From Bacteroidales bacterium (GTDB taxonomy: Bacteria; Bacteroidota; Bacteroidia; Bacteroidales; UBA1556), in assembly GCA_023145955.1 (NCBI GenBank), contig JAGLDA010000040.1, positions 1-18,316 of the forward strand: a DNA stretch of 18,316 nt, read 5' to 3'. The translations under genes were made by a program, and so were the position numbers. Shown in pieces: positions 7,344-18,200 of this stretch (positions are counted from its first letter, which is position 1; each line of letters opens with the position of its first letter). The notes below the pieces were generated by a model. That model was not told the DNA's origin and searched no databases. It saw only the letters and a list, made by a program, of their open reading frames with translations.

Positions 7344-8930
7344 ATGAGCAAATACCCAAATTTATTTAAACTCTTATTTATACTTATTATAACATTAATA
7401 ATAAGTAAGACATCATTGGCAATAGAGAGTAAAGTAGATAGTTTGAAATTTTATTATAAAAATGCATTTAGACTTTATAATAATGATTCAAGCAGCCATG
7501 CTTTGATAGCACTTCGCAGAGCATTTGAACTTAGTGATAACGAAACAAACAGAGATATAAACGGTAGGCTTTATGGCTTACAGGGATATATATTATTAAG
7601 TCAAGGTGCTACAGCTAGCGCTTTAGAATCTTTTGCCAAGTCCAAAAATATAGGATTTGAGATTGACAATATAGAAATAACCGTAGGAGGTTACCATGGA
7701 TTAGGGAGGACTTACATTGTTATAAATGACTTTGATAAAGCAAAAGAAAATCTTAGTAAAGGTTTAGCTTTTGCGAAAAAAAATAAAAGAATTGGAGCTG
7801 AAGCAATTCTGTATAATGCAATTGGTATTTTAGAAATATCAAGGGGAAATGATAATCTAGCTTTGACAAATTTTCGTGAATTTTTACGCATTTCGAAGCA
7901 AAAAAAAGATAGCGTCTCTATTGTTTACTCATATGTAAATATTGGGGAAGTATATTTGAATATGAATAAAGTTGATTCCGCATACAAATATATCGATTTA
8001 GCTAACGAGCTTAATTTAAAAACAAATGACGCTCAAGCTACTGCAAATATATATGCAAACTATGGCAGCTTAGCTTTCAAGCAAAACAATTATGAAAAAT
8101 CAATCAATTTAATCAATCAGAGCTTAAAAATAAGCTACGATAATAACTTCTCTGAATTTATTACCGACAACTATTACATTCTTATAAATGATTATAAAGC
8201 CCTTCACAATGCAAAAAAGGCTAACAGTATTTACAAAAAGCTTGATCACTATAAAGACTCTATTCACAAAATAAATGATGAAAAGAAATATGCAGCCATA
8301 CACTCACACATGGTTCTTAGAGAAAAGGAAGCGCAAGCAAGGTTCTGGGAACAAAAGTTTAAAAATAGAACTATAATTCTTATTTTGTCTATTGCATTTT
8401 CTATTGTATTTATTGTATTATTAATAATATTATATCAAATTAATAAAGCCAATAAACTTAAGCATAAAAGTGAAAAACTAAGTCTTAGTGAAATTATTGA
8501 TGAAAAAAATAGGGAATTAGTAACTCGTATAATATCGGGTAAACAATATTCTGGTTTTATTGAGGATATAAATAATAGCCTTGAAGATATCAATAAGAGG
8601 AACTCAATTAATGATGTTAAAAAGGACTTGCAGTCCCTAAAGAAGAATATCACTGTAAAAGAACAAATTACCAATAACTGGGAAGGTTTTAAAATTCAAT
8701 TTCAAAATGTGCATCCTAATTTCTTTAATTCACTATTGGAGGTAGAACCAAATCTCACTCAAAATGAATTACGCATGTGTGCTTATATAAAAATGAATAT
8801 GAGCACTAAAGAAATAGCTAACCTACTCAATATCAGCGATAGATCTATTCAGACTAGTAGGTACCGCTTAAAAAAGAAATTGACCCTTGACCCTAATAAT
8901 GACTTAATTACTTATATTCAAGCTATTTAA
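7344..8930 (+). CDS. Membrane-anchored TPR protein with C-terminal LuxR-type HTH (transcriptional regulator)
   Basis: This 528-residue protein begins with a signal sequence or signal anchor (LLFILIITLIISKTSLA, possible cleavage after residue 26). Several tetratricopeptide repeats follow between about residues 30 and 310 (for example the A.LYNAIGILEISRG and ATANIYANYGSLAFKQN units). A single transmembrane helix spans about 343-365, then a charged, probably coiled-coil linker (366-460). The C-terminus is a LuxR/GerE-type helix-turn-helix (about 471-528): LTQNELRMCAYIKMNMSTKEIA, then ISDRSIQTSRYRLKKKL. The predicted topology puts the TPRs in the periplasm and the HTH in the cytoplasm, a one-component transmembrane regulator design common in Bacteroidota. 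Neither ligand nor target is identifiable. It sits divergent from tamL and 286 bp upstream of the giant surface-protein gene on the same strand, so that gene is a plausible target by position only. Confidence 0.85.
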   Translation: MSKYPNLFKLLFILIITLIISKTSLAIESKVDSLKFYYKNAFRLYNNDSSSHALIALRRAFELSDNETNRDINGRLYGLQGYILLSQGATASALESFAKSKNIGFEIDNIEITVGGYHGLGRTYIVINDFDKAKENLSKGLAFAKKNKRIGAEAILYNAIGILEISRGNDNLALTNFREFLRISKQKKDSVSIVYSYVNIGEVYLNMNKVDSAYKYIDLANELNLKTNDAQATANIYANYGSLAFKQNNYEKSINLINQSLKISYDNNFSEFITDNYYILINDYKALHNAKKANSIYKKLDHYKDSIHKINDEKKYAAIHSHMVLREKEAQARFWEQKFKNRTIILILSIAFSIVFIVLLIILYQINKANKLKHKSEKLSLSEIIDEKNRELVTRIISGKQYSGFIEDINNSLEDINKRNSINDVKKDLQSLKKNITVKEQITNNWEGFKIQFQNVHPNFFNSLLEVEPNLTQNELRMCAYIKMNMSTKEIANLLNISDRSIQTSRYRLKKKLTLDPNNDLITYIQAI

Positions 8931-8949
8931 GGTCCTTTTATATTACAGC

Positions 8950-8993
8950 GTAGTACCTTTGTAGTATCTTTGTAGTATCTTTGTAGTATGTAT
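8950..8993 (+). repeat. 11-bp tandem repeat, about four copies, carrying -7 promoter boxes
   Basis: Four consecutive 11-bp units are GTAGTACCTTT, GTAGTATCTTT, GTAGTATCTTT and GTAGTATGTAT; the middle two are identical and the outer ones diverge slightly. Each of the first three junctions creates a perfect Bacteroidota -7 box: TACCTTTG at 8954-8961, TATCTTTG at 8965-8972 and TATCTTTG at 8976-8983. The period is close to one helical turn. The array lies 20 bp after the regulator stop and about 224 bp before the giant gene. Confidence 0.8.
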
Positions 8994-9031
8994 GTAACAA
9001 TAAGTTTTCCAACTGTTTATACTAAATAGCT

Positions 9032-9039
9032 TACTTTTG
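9032..9039 (+). promoter_or_regulatory. Additional -7 box upstream of the giant gene
   Basis: TACTTTTG is a perfect TAnnTTTG match outside the tandem repeat, 177 bases before the ATG at 9217. No TTG -33 element is visible at a normal distance, so it may be incidental. Confidence 0.3.
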
Positions 9040-9174
9040 TGTTTATAGCAAATAATAATCCGTTTTTTACGTAGATTTATAGAAAATCCTTTAGATATAT
9101 GAACGCAACATTACAATTTTAATAATATATTGACCCGCAATGGCTTGATTAAAATATTGTTATGTGGCTAAACC

Positions 9175-9194
9175 TAGTTGTCGACAGACAGCTA
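9175..9194 (+). promoter_or_regulatory. Leader hairpin upstream of the giant gene start
   Basis: TAGTTGTC (9175-9182) pairs with GACAGCTA (9187-9194) around a GACA tetraloop. All 8 positions pair, one as G-U. The hairpin ends 22 nt before the ATG at 9217 with no T-run after it, so it is not a standard terminator. It could influence translation initiation or mRNA stability. The stem also overlaps the 8-bp palindrome TGTCGACA (9179-9186). Confidence 0.4.
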
Positions 9195-9216
9195 TCACCA
9201 AATAAATTTTAAAAAT

Positions 9217-12200
9217 ATGAAAAAATTAATAATTTTAATAAGCTTCGTCCTTATAGGCATAACAATTGAGGCTCAGATCATAAAATATTCTGAAAACTTT
9301 GAAACTCTTCCTTTAACTGTTACATCTAGTGGAAGTTCTGCTTGGAGTAGAAGCTCTACATTGCAGTACTCAGGAACTTATAGTGATTCTGCCAATATTA
9401 TAAATAATGGAGATTCTGCCATACTAATAACTGACGCAATTGATATAAGTGGTTTTAGCAATATATTATTAGACTTTCAACATATCTGTAAAACAGAGTT
9501 TTTTGATGGTGGATACATTGAATTTTCAAACGATAATGGCATTAGTTGGACTCGCCTAAATGGCGCTACTTATATAGGCAACGGTCTGTTTGGTAACATT
9601 GGAAATAAATTTTCATCATTCTCATACGCTATAGATTGGGATGCTACAAACAACGGCACAATTCCTAACAACACTTGGTGGAAGCATGAACAATTTGACC
9701 TTTCAACATTTGCAGGAAACCACACACAGGTCAAGCTTAAATTTGTATATAAAGATGATAATAATACAGGAGGAGTTGGTACCTATGGTTGGTTGCTTGA
9801 CGATATTAAACTTGTTGTTTCTAACTCTGAGCTTAATCCTCCTCAGATTACACTTAATAATCCAATATTAAAAGACTCCGTTGATGGAACTGGACCATTT
9901 GCCGTATCGGCACAGATAACTGATTTAAACGGAATTGATACCGCTATGTTGGAATATACTATAGCAGGAATTACGGATACAGTAGGAATGGTAAATACAA
10001 CAGGTAATACATATATCGGTAGTATTCCTTCTCAAATATATGGTACAAATATATGTTATAAAGTTATTGCAATTGACGCTTCTAATAACCACAATATAAA
10101 TAGCACTAATTGTAATACATTTTTTAACAGAAAACCAGATATTACTGTAACTATAGGTTCTGGAACCTCTAGCTCATACACTACTCCTATTTATAATGGT
10201 ACTACAACAGATTCAAGAAATAGAAGCTCTCACATAAGTATTGTTAAAGCTTCAGAATTAGCAGGTTATTATGGTTATATAAGTAATTTATCTCTATTTA
10301 AAAATGATAATAATGGGTATGGAATGTCTGATGCGCATTTTTCTATTTACTTAAAACATACAAATTTAAACGTCTTACCATCTGACTCTTCAACATTTTA
10401 TTCTGAGTTTACAGGCGCAACATTAGTTTATAATTCAACTACAGACAGTATTCCATCAATAGCAGGTAAATTAGGGTTTGAATTAAATCTATCAAATTTT
10501 AACTATAACGGTCAATCAAATTTAATGATAATGATAGAATGGTACCGCCCATCTACATTGCCACAAAACTTTATTAATTTTCTTTACGATTTTGAGGCAG
10601 GATTGGCAAATACATTATACGGCTCAGTATATCGTAGTGCTGAATTTAGTTCAGCAGGAAGACGCCCCAAAATGGAACTTCTATTTACAAGATATGCTGT
10701 AGACTTTGATGTTACTATGGATACTATTATTAGCCCACAACCTGTGATATTGGGAGGAAATAATCCTGTAAAAATTCGTCTAAAAAATACTGGCGATTCA
10801 ACATTAGTTAAAGCAACAGTTAATTGGGAAGTTAATAATGTATTACAACCATCTTATATTTGGAATGGTAGCTTAGAATATGGTCTAAGCACTTTGGATT
10901 TAAATATTGGTAGTTATAATTTTATAACAGGGCCTCATAAAGTAAAGGTTTGGGCACAAAGCCCTAACGATAATACTGACGAACAAGCCGCAAATGACAC
11001 AATAACTGTTGATATATACTCCTGTGATAATATACTAAATGGGATATATACCGTAGGGGGTCAATATGCTGATTTTGCAACGATAGAAGATGCTTCAACA
11101 GCACTTAGCAACTGTGGAATTAGTGGACCTACAACAATAGCACTTAACGACGGTATTTATGATACGCAGTTAATTTTAGACAATAATATTCCTGGGCATG
11201 ATTCAGTAAACACTTTAACAATTACAAGTGTTAGCGGAAATGCATCAAACGTAATTATTGAACATCATACTGCTGCTGCTTTTTATCCATTTGTAATAGG
11301 TCTTGATAATATTGAATATCTTACTATAAAGGATATTACTATTAAATCTCTTGATCCTATAGCATCATCTGCTATAAAGTTTATTAACGGATCCTCGCAT
11401 ATAACAATTGATGGTTGCATAATAGAGACGGTAATTGGGGATTACAATAACATCTTCCCTATATTAATGGCTGATGGAAATGTTCATGATAATACAGTAA
11501 TTAATTCCAAATTAATTGGTGGCTACTATTCAATAAAGGTTATTGGTAAAAACACAAGTGTCGATAAAAATATTCGAATAATAAATAATGAGATTGTTGA
11601 TTTTCAACGCTACGGAATATATTTTTATTATGCTGCTGGGTCAGATATTATTGGTAATTATTATAGTAATTATTACGAGCCTAGTTATTATAGTTCTATA
11701 GTTTCAATTTATGTTTATTACTCAGATAATGTAACCATAGAGGGTAACGAATCAGTTATTACTACTGATAATAATTCATATGGAATATATTTATACAATT
11801 CAAATGGAACGCTAGCAGCGCCTATCAAATTTGTCAATAATATTTCTATTGTAAAAGGCAGTTCTTCAGCAACGTCATACAATGCATGTTATATTTATAA
11901 TTCTTCATATATCGATATAATAAACAACACTTTTGTAGCATACAGTGGCAGCGCTGTAACTAGTGCTTTCTACATTAGTAACAATGGTAAAACGGGATTA
12001 AATATAATAAATAATATTTTTTCAAGTATGGGTGGTGCATTGTCTATGAAAACAATTAGTGGCTTAGTGTCTATTAATAATATGGATTATAACTCATATT
12101 ATTCAACCGGTAGTGGGTTGGCTAAATTTGATAATACAGATGCTTTTTCAAGTACAGGAATTGCTGGAATTAGAATAGCAACACTAATGGATACGAACTC

Positions 12201-15200
12201 TTTAGTAACAACACCATTATTATACTCCATAGACAATGGTCGCTCTTATTCCTCTACTTTAGAGTCAGCAGCAACGCCTTTTGCTGGAGTAACACACGAC
12301 ATTGATGGAAGGTTACGTTCTACTATATCTCCTAGTATAGGGGCTAGTGAATTTTCCGTATCTTCTATAGACGCGGGAGTTGTTACTTTAATTAATCCCC
12401 TTGCAATAGACACGCAAAATAGAGTGACTGATATTGACGTAATAATTAAGAATTATGGAACAGGAAATGTTACATCAATGGATGTTAAGTATTCATTAAA
12501 TGGAGGAGCTCCTATTACTTATTCGTGGACAGGCAACCTTGCAACTACAGAATCAGATACGGTCTCTATTCCTTCATTTACCATTCCCGTAATTAATTAT
12601 ACCCTTGATGTTTACACCGTACTAACTGGTGATACAAATACATATAATGATTCTGCAAGTTTCAATTATTATGGTTTGCCATTAATTGAAGCAGCAGTAT
12701 TAAGCTTAGAAAACCCTTTAGATGGTTGTGATAAAAGTGCTGAAATTATTAAAATAAAAATAGAAAATAATGGTCTTCAAGATATTACTTCAGGCTTAAC
12801 AGCGTCGTATCAAATATTGGGTAATCCTAATGTATATACAGAAAGTGTAAATGATACTATTTTAGTTGGTTCATCTATTATTTTTGAGTTTAGCCAAACA
12901 GCTGATATGACTCCTATAGCTGTAGACAGTATTTATAGTTTTATATTATCAATAAATCACACAAGTGATCCACTGGGCATAAATGACACATTAATTGCAA
13001 CAGCATTATCAATGGCTCCACTACAATCACCTATTATTAGTGATACAACTATTAATTATGGTGACGTTGTTACACTGGTAGCAAGCTCTATTTACCCAAT
13101 AGAATGGTTTGCAAATGATACTACAGATATTATTTTGGAGTCAAGCAGCTCGTATACAACTCCTATGCTTTATGACACAACTCAATATTGGTTACAAGGT
13201 AATACAAATATCCCACCATCAGAAAGCCAGGTTGGCGGAGCCCAAAACACCTACGGGGGCTGGGATAAAGCAATTTATGGTGGTGGTATGTCTGTAGGAA
13301 GATATCAAATTGTATATACTGCAGCAGAATTACTATCAGGAGGGCTAATTCCCGGCGAAATAAATTCAATAGCATTTGCAACTGCAAGCGCTTTTTCTGC
13401 TCCTCAAAGTGGTTTTGAAATAAAGTTAGCTCATACAGGTGTAAGTACTTTAACTTCTTCTTTTGAAATAGCAACATTTACTACCGTTTACAATACAACA
13501 TTTACTGGTGTAGCAGGATGGAATATCCATCAATTTTCTACCCCTTTTGTTTGGGATGGTACTAGCAATATTCTTGTTGATATTTGTGCTACTGCTATTA
13601 GTTATGGATCTGTGCCCGTTTATTATACAGCAACTACAGGTAATACATACCTTGCTATATCTGGCTTTGGAACATCATGCGCATCTCCTACAGGAACAGC
13701 CTCTAATAAAAGACCCAATGTGAAATTTACTACAACTTCTACTTTGGGTTGTAGTAGCCTTCGTGCTTTCATGACAGTAAATGTACCACTGCCACAGTTT
13801 GATGGGTCTATTGAGCAAATAATTGCTCCCATTGATAACTGCGGAATAGAGCAAGCAGAGGTTATTATTGCAATAGTAAATAAAGGAACTGACACTTTAG
13901 CTTCTGGCTTTACTGCTACTTACCGAATAAATAATGGTGCTTTTATTACACCCGAAGTAGTAAACTCATCGATAAATCCTGGCGACACTTTAGAATTTAG
14001 TTTCTCAAACCTTGCCAATCTAAACCCTGGAATTGGAGGACTAAAATATGTTATAGGAGCCAAAATAAATATCGCTTCAGATACATATTCTCCAAACGAT
14101 ACTCTTAATTCAGATTCAATATTATCGAAATATACACCTATAAACCCAGTTGTAACTGGGCAAACAATTAGTTATGCACAAACAGCAACTATAAATGGAG
14201 CAGCATTGGATACGCTATTTTGGTATTCTGATTCTATTGCGAATCACCTATTGGCGCTGGGAAATCCATTTATCACTGCACCCCTTTATGATACAACAAC
14301 TTTTTGGGTAGCTTCACAGCGTTATTCAACTGACAGTAATTATCAAATTGGTAATGGAACATCTGTCAATATTAATAATGAACCATCTCCATATGGATCT
14401 AATAGTTTAGGAGCACGTCATCAGTTTTTAATTAAAGCTTCTGAATTAAGAGATATGGGAGTTATGCAAGGGTATATTAAAAATGTAGCTTTTGATGTTT
14501 CTGTTGTTAAAGCAAATCCTTTAAATAGTTTTACTATTAAAATCGGGACAACTTCATACAATAACTTAGCTGTAACTCTTTTTGATACAACTCTAACTAC
14601 TGTATATGGCCCAACTACATATATAGATTCATATGGGTGGAATACCCATAATTTTAGCACTCCATATTATTGGGATGGTATTAGTAATTTAATAATAGAA
14701 ACTTGTTTTAAAGGTAATGCACTTGCGCCATTTGCGGGAGTTAAAAGCATTACAACGCCTTTTGTCTCTTCTGCTCAAAGCTTAGGTAGTATTACTTTCA
14801 GTTGTCAAAATAATTATACTTCAACAACATACAGTCAGCGACCTAATATTAAGATAAAACAAGAAGGATTTGGTCTTTGTAAAAGTGATATTTTGCCAGT
14901 TATAATAAATGTAAACAGCTTCCCTGCTGTCGACGCTTCAATTTTATCCATAGGGTCTCTCGGTGATAATATAAGCTCATGTACTACATATCCAATAAAG
15001 GCTATTATTAAGAATTATGGGTCAAATACTATGACTTCTGCAAATATAAATTGGAGTGAAAATGGTATTAATCAATCATCGTACTCTTGGTCAGGCAGCC
15101 TTGCTATTGGTGATATTGATACTGTAATTATTGCTCCTTCACATAGTTTTGGTGGTGGATTAACTGAGATTAAAGCTTGGATAACACAAGCTAATGATAA

Positions 15201-18200
15201 TTATGCAATTAATGATACAGCATTAATAATAGAAAATATTTCATTGAGTGGTGACTATTCCATCGGAGCTTTAAATGGTAAATATCCTAGTTTTGGCGCT
15301 GCCATTGCAGATCTAAATTTATGTGGTATGTGTGGCCCTGTTGTATTCAATGTTGACTCAGCAACATATATTGAGCAAATTGAATTATCAAATATTGATG
15401 GCAATAACTCCACTAATAGCATTACTTTTAAATCTGCTAGTGATGATAGCACTACGGTAAACTTGATATATAACACAGTACAAAATTCAAACTATATTGT
15501 ATTATTAAGAGATATTGAGAATGTTATTTTTAAAGATATGACATTTACTGCAGCTGGAGGGCAATATGGTAATGTTTTTGTTTTTAGAAATAATGTTAGT
15601 AACATACTTATTAAAAACAATGCTATAATAAGTACCAACACGACTGTAAATAATTCAATAGCAAGTGCTATATACTGTGACAATTATCAAATTAATAGTC
15701 TTACCATTGACAATAATAGAATTATCAATGGCTATAAAGCTGTTTACTTTAAACAAAGTACAAATGGTAATATTACAGATATTAATATTACAAATAATAC
15801 TATTGAAAGTTATATAAACTATGGTATTTACATATATAGGGTCGACAGTCTTACAATAACAAATAACACTATTTCTGATGCAGGAATATATTCTACAGTA
15901 TATGGTATTTATGGGTATTACTTGAGAGAAGGGTTGAATATTAGCAATAATATTATAACGCAAACAGCAACAAGTGCTTCGCTTGGTATATATTTAAATG
16001 CTGAGTACTCCGCTTCAAATAGGGGATTAATTTCAAACAACAGTATTGCCTCTATTACTGGAATGGGCTCACAATATGGCATTTACCTTTCAAGTTGTAA
16101 ATATTTAGATGTCTTTTATAACTCAATAAATATACCTTCTGTATCTAATTCAAGTACCAAAGCTTTTAATATATATAACGGTAACGATTTAAAAATAAAA
16201 AACAATAATATATATACTGAATCTGGATATGCTTTTTACATAAACAACTCGAGTGCAATTAGTGAACTTGATTATAATAACTATAAAACCGGGTTAAACT
16301 CGCTAAACTATGTTGGATGGGTAGGTGCGAATATTGCTGACATAACGGCATTTAAAAATATTGACCTTACAAAAAACGTAAATTCTCTAGAGGTTGATCC
16401 TGTATATTATTCTAATACAAACTTACAAAGTATGCAACTTGACCTTTATAATGCTGGAACACCAATTTCTACTGTTACAACAGATATTAATGGTAATGTA
16501 AGGGGCTCTGCAGCTACTTCGATTGGAGCATACGAATTTACTCCACCTGCAATTGATTTAAGTGCCGAAGAACTCATATATCCTTATGAAAACAGTTGCG
16601 ATTTACAAGCCAACGATAGTATAGTTGTTATGATAAAGAACTACGGTTTGAATAACATAGACTTCTCTGCTACTCCTGCAACTATAACCATTGAAATTGA
16701 TGGAATAAACCCTGATACTATTGTTTATACTATCAATACAGGAGGTTTAGCTTCTGGTGTAGCTTCAAACTATACGGTTGCTACAAATTATAATTTGTCT
16801 ACAAATGGTGAATATATAATAAATATATATACAACTTTAAGTGGTGATGGAAATTTGATGAATAATGCAATTGATGAAGTGGTAATAATAAAATATCCTA
16901 TAATTTCAAGTTTTCCATTTAATGAAGATTTTGAAAGTGGTATTAATATATCTTTCAAGCCAGAATCAGATATTAATTCTAATATAACTGTAAGCACATT
17001 TGCTGGAAACAATAGCACTAAAGGTTTGCATTTTGAGGGCGGCACTTATAGTGATTGGATTTCTTCATCTAATGTAGATGTAGTTTTTAATAATACAACT
17101 CACGTTGCTAAAGCATACTCTTGTAATATTGATGCAAGTTCAGTAAACCATTTAAATATTAAATTTGATTTAAAGCAAACTGCCAATAGTAGTAGTAGTA
17201 TTTCTAACGCTTCGTGGTTTAGATTAATGATCACTACTACTAATGGAACTCATTATCTTACAAATTTAAATGGCGATTCTGTTTTCCACCCCTTTACTAC
17301 TGGACAAGATCCTTTTACTAATCAAATATTTAGTCTTGATAATTATATTGGACAAATATTTAGCATATCTTTTGAAGCTGTAAATAAATATAAATATGGT
17401 TATTCGGGTGGTTCTGGCTTAGGCGATAATGTCCTAATAGATAATATTTATTTATGGGAACCTATTGCTATTGACTTAGGCATAAACTCTATTGTACAAG
17501 GTGAAAACTTTGGCCCCATAGGAACTGTTGCTGATGTAAATATTGCCATCGAAAACTTTGGATTAGACACTCTTTACAATATACCATTAGCTTATAGAAT
17601 TAATAATGGTACCATTATTCGAGATACTTTTATGGGCTCCTTCGCACCAAACGAAAGTGATACATTCACCTTTGCACAATCATTTAACTTAACTACTGGA
17701 ACAATTATCGTTACTGCATTTAATGAATATGTTGGTGATGCCGTTACTCAAAATGACACCGCTACTGCATATTATAAAGGTATGAAAACTGTAATAACAA
17801 ATTATAGTGACAACTTTGAAGGCAATGACGATTGGATGCCTCAAGGTTCTTTTGGACAATGGGAGTTGGGAATGCCTAATACTGCAAATCTAGACACTAC
17901 TCATAGTGGCATAAATGCTTGGGTTACACGATTAAATACAGATTATAACAATCTAGCAACAGAGTATTTATATACTCCATATATTACAATACCTGCGTAT
18001 ACCGACACTGTAACTGTATCCTTTTGGCACAAGATGCGAATGGTTGCTAATAAAGCATATAGCGCTCTAGAATACTCCTTTGATGGAACAACATGGGCTG
18101 CTATTGGATACATAGGTATTCCTACTGCTACAAATTGGTATAATACCGTTATTAGTGGACAACACGTTTGGAGTAAGTCTGATAATAACTGGTTAAACTC

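Larger units (their letters stand above)
8931..9216. other. Non-coding leader/promoter region of the giant surface-protein gene
   Basis: These 286 bp hold no convincing ORF. They contain an 11-bp tandem repeat (8950-8993), four perfect TAnnTTTG boxes (three in the repeat, one at 9032-9039) and a leader hairpin (9175-9194). No clear terminator for the upstream regulator gene was seen, so read-through into the giant gene is possible. Confidence 0.6.

Noticed and set aside
8950..8993. CRISPR-like array
   Set aside because: Units are 11 bp with no spacers, so this is a simple tandem repeat.
13163..13895. Minus-strand ORFs of 104 and 90 codons within the giant gene
   Set aside because: They lie opposite the continuous frame of the giant protein, whose module pattern is intact there; antisense shadows.
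15255..15963. Series of minus-strand ORFs opposite beta-helix 2
   Set aside because: They are opposite the regular Asn/Ile-rich helix repeats and have biased, low-complexity translations; shadows of the repeated coding sequence.
17188..17199. AGT x4 microsatellite
   Set aside because: It encodes a short Ser run within a Ser/Asn-rich segment; length changes in multiples of 3 would not shift the frame and the tract is short.
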